From: Bacillota bacterium
Lineage (GTDB): Bacteria; Bacillota; Clostridia; Acetivibrionales; DSM-1351
DNA length: 8,641 bases
NCBI GenBank assembly: GCA_023443515.1
Contig: JAEZUC010000014.1
Coordinates: 1-8,641 of the forward strand
Direction of reading: 5' to 3'
The notes below the pieces were generated by a model. The model ran no database searches and had not been told where the DNA came from. It was given only the letters and a program-made list of their open reading frames with translations. How positions within the stretch are numbered: position 1 is the first letter of the stretch; every line of letters begins with the position of its first letter. A program made the position numbers and the translations under genes. Below, in pieces: positions 7,448-8,641 of the stretch.

Positions 7448-7467
7448 AAGTATAGCATTTTATACTT
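7448..7467. promoter_or_regulatory. Inverted repeat in divergent promoter region, possible operator
   Basis: AAGTATA (7448-7454) and TATACTT (7461-7467) form a perfect 7-bp-arm palindrome around GCATTT. It overlaps the candidate minus-strand -10 and ends just before the plus-strand -35 at 7469. That position would allow a dimeric regulator to act on both promoters, though no regulator gene is in the window. A+T-rich palindromes can occur by chance. Confidence 0.35.
7449..7457 (-). promoter_or_regulatory. Candidate extended -10 promoter for the UvrA-like operon
   Basis: The minus strand reads TGCTATACT, a full extended -10 (TGn plus TATACT). It would start transcription near 7442 and give a leader of about 70 bases before ATT 7370. 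No good -35 is seen 16-18 bases upstream, as is usual for extended -10 promoters. It overlaps one arm of the inverted repeat at 7448-7467. Confidence 0.4.
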
Positions 7468-7468
7468 A

Positions 7469-7496
7469 TTTACATATTATGTATTAGGACTATGAT
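7469..7496 (+). promoter_or_regulatory. Candidate sigma-A promoter for the small phage-type gene
   Basis: TTTACA (7469-7474), a 16-base spacer and TATGAT (7491-7496) make a good housekeeping promoter. The predicted start is near 7503, about 50 bases before the TTG start at 7552. A 5-bp inverted repeat, TATCG/CGATA (7513-7517 and 7525-7529), lies in the leader. Confidence 0.5.
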
Positions 7497-7551
7497 GAAT
7501 TTGAATAAAAAATATCGTAATGAGCGATAATATGCATGAGGTGAATCTATT

Positions 7552-7830
7552 TTGGCAAAATATATTAAAAACCCTATACCAATTGAGGCAATTGAATACA
7601 GAAGAGGGTTGGAAGACGGCTTTGACGACATTCAAACTGCCATTAATGCAGGATTAGATACTGAAAATTATGTAAACCCTGATGTTTGCGAAGAGATACC
7701 TTTTATAATTACGTTGGAGGGAAAGCATTATATCAACAAGGGAGACTACATTATTACAGGGGTTGACGGAGAGCGATATCCGTGTAAAAGAGAAATCTTT
7801 TTGAAGACCTATACAATATTAAATATTTGA
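7552..7830 (+). CDS. Small phage-type protein of unknown function
   Basis: A 92-residue soluble protein. Its shape matches small proteins common in phages and prophages of Firmicutes and other bacteria: an N-terminal K-x-I-x-K-N/P-x-P-x-x-x-EAI strand (here YIKNPIPIEAIEY), a variable middle, and a C-terminal part of the form TLEG...GDYIITGVDGERYPC...IF..TY (about 53-88). The function of that family is not known to me. TTG at 7552 has GAGGTGA (7538-7544) 7 bases upstream and a promoter at 7469-7496, so it looks expressed. No other phage genes accompany it, so it is either a remnant of a lost prophage or a domesticated gene. It ends 4 bases from the convergent SLATT gene. Confidence 0.75.
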   Translation: MAKYIKNPIPIEAIEYRRGLEDGFDDIQTAINAGLDTENYVNPDVCEEIPFIITLEGKHYINKGDYIITGVDGERYPCKREIFLKTYTILNI

Positions 7831-7834
7831 GGTT

Positions 7835-8275
7835 TTAATTTCTGGCAGGTTTTTTTGTGCTGAGTTCAGCCGACCTCCACGTGCGATTCTCCTTTTCAAC
7901 TATGGAGTTGACGTTTAAAATAAGCAGTTCATGTTTGTTTGACTTGTTATAGGGAGCTGAGTCGGTTAAATACAGACGTTTGTGATATTCCAGAATTTCA
8001 GCTGTTGTACGGTATTCAACCCACTTCTTGTGCAAACCGAAACTTGTCTTAAAAGCAGACAAAATAGTTATAAATGAACCCATCAGGGCAACAATATATT
8101 TGGTCTGAAAAAATACGTCATTAAACAGAGCAGTAAAAGGGATAAAGGCCGAAATAACTATGTCCAGTATGACAAAGAGGTTGTACAGCTTTTTGTTAGA
8201 GGCTGCCTTTTTATCGTAGTAATTAAGGTTTCTGTATAAATAATTTTTAGCGTAAAGTCTGTTTTTATCATTCAT
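7835..8275 (-). CDS. SLATT/DUF4231 two-TM membrane protein
   Basis: A 146-residue protein with two hydrophobic segments, about 31-50 (YNLFVILDIVISAFIPFTAL) and 58-80 (within TKYIVALMGSFITILSAF), and a cytoplasmic C-terminal region. In that region the family features AEILEYHKRLYL, A-P-Y and the E-x-x-x-W helix (E129...W133) are visible. This is the SLATT (DUF4231) fold, a two-TM domain predicted to form membrane pores in response to nucleotide signals in bacterial conflict systems. ATG at 8275 is 9 bases after the TIR gene's stop, with AGGTAA overlapping the end of that gene, so the two are co-translated or nearly so. The pairing suggests that SLATT is the membrane effector of the TIR sensor/enzyme. 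SLATT proteins also accompany some RADAR operons, but this copy belongs to the TIR pair. The fold call is good; pore activity is inferred from the family. Confidence 0.83.
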   Translation of the reverse strand: MNDKNRLYAKNYLYRNLNYYDKKAASNKKLYNLFVILDIVISAFIPFTALFNDVFFQTKYIVALMGSFITILSAFKTSFGLHKKWVEYRTTAEILEYHKRLYLTDSAPYNKSNKHELLILNVNSIVEKENRTWRSAELSTKKPARN

Positions 8276-8284
8276 ATGAGTTAC

Positions 8285-8641
8285 CTAATAATTTAATATA
8301 AATTTTCTTACCATTTGCGCTGTCTCTACAGGAGATTCGGATAAAAGAATATGGCTTTTAATATATTCGGGTATCCTGTTGTCCCGCAGTACATCAATAC
8401 TGCTGTCTAATGAAATAGGGAAAATTTCTTTAATTTTGCTCAAATTATTTAAATAAATAGCCTGCCTCAATTCACTCTGTACAAATTGACTGTTAAGTGA
8501 ATTATTTGTTATAAACAAAATAAACAAGTCAATTTCATATAATCTTTCAAGGATATTGTCAATGGGGATGTCCTTTTTGTAAGGAGGCAAAAAATAAAAC
8601 AGTTTATATTTCTCAGGCAGTGAGCGCAAGTCATCAATTAT
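8285..8641 (-). CDS. TIR-domain protein, C-terminal part (5' end outside window)
   Basis: The frame is open to the right edge (codons for I-I-D-D precede the TTG at 8629), so only the last 118 residues are visible. They look like the second half of a TIR domain. LFILFITNNSLNSQ (39-52) matches the strand and loop containing the 'iS..yl.S' motif. It is followed by FVQSELRQAI with E57 at the position of the catalytic Glu of NAD-cleaving TIRs (SARM1 E642). FPISLD (74-79) is the next strand. The protein ends soon after the domain, so any other domain must be N-terminal and is unseen. TIRs in bacterial defence degrade NAD+ or make cyclic-ADP-ribose-type signals. The neighbouring SLATT gene would be the natural receiver. 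TIR assignment is fairly strong; the enzymatic product is unknown. Confidence 0.75.
   Translation of the reverse strand: MIDDLRSLPEKYKLFYFLPPYKKDIPIDNILERLYEIDLFILFITNNSLNSQFVQSELRQAIYLNNLSKIKEIFPISLDSSIDVLRDNRIPEYIKSHILLSESPVETAQMVRKFILNY

Noticed and set aside
7835..8275. SLATT protein as the direct RADAR accessory of the RdrB-like gene
   Set aside because: It is 6 kb away on the opposite strand and tightly coupled to the TIR gene, so membership of the deaminase operon is not supported.

Overview
The window looks like chromosome from a low-GC Gram-positive clostridium. The DNA is A+T-rich, Shine-Dalgarno (SD) sequences are strong (AGGAGG/GGAGG type), TTG starts are common, and the protein families are typical of Clostridia, perhaps a Ruminiclostridium-like genus. 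The genus is a guess; nothing in the window fixes it.

Left part, plus strand (1-2973). The window opens inside a large adenosine-deaminase-superfamily gene whose 5' end lies outside. Its long internal insertion and its motif series resemble RdrB, the deaminase of the RADAR anti-phage system. Close behind it on the same strand are a DUF6273 (C-type-lectin-like) gene, apparently with an ATT start, and a pyridoxamine-5'-phosphate-oxidase-like flavoprotein. Gaps are 21 and 35 bases, so the three are probably co-transcribed.

Centre (2974-7551). A long, nearly perfect palindrome of about 80-90 bases sits in the convergent gap. Three minus-strand genes follow and probably form one operon, read right to left: a UvrA-like ABC ATPase without the UvrB-binding domain (antibiotic-resistance/UvrA2 type), a cytoplasmic beta-lactamase-fold serine hydrolase overlapping it by ATGA, and a divergent FMN alpha-hydroxy-acid-oxidase-family protein. 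The UvrA-like gene also appears to start at ATT. Upstream of it is a divergent promoter region with a 7-bp-arm inverted repeat.

Right part (7552-8641). A small orphan phage-type gene on the plus strand ends 4 bases from a minus-strand pair: a TIR-domain protein (5' end outside the window) followed by a two-TM SLATT/DUF4231 membrane protein. This pair looks like a nucleotide-signal/pore-effector defence module. With the RdrB-like gene 6 kb away, the window reads as part of a defence and resistance island. That combined reading is inference from domains and gene order.
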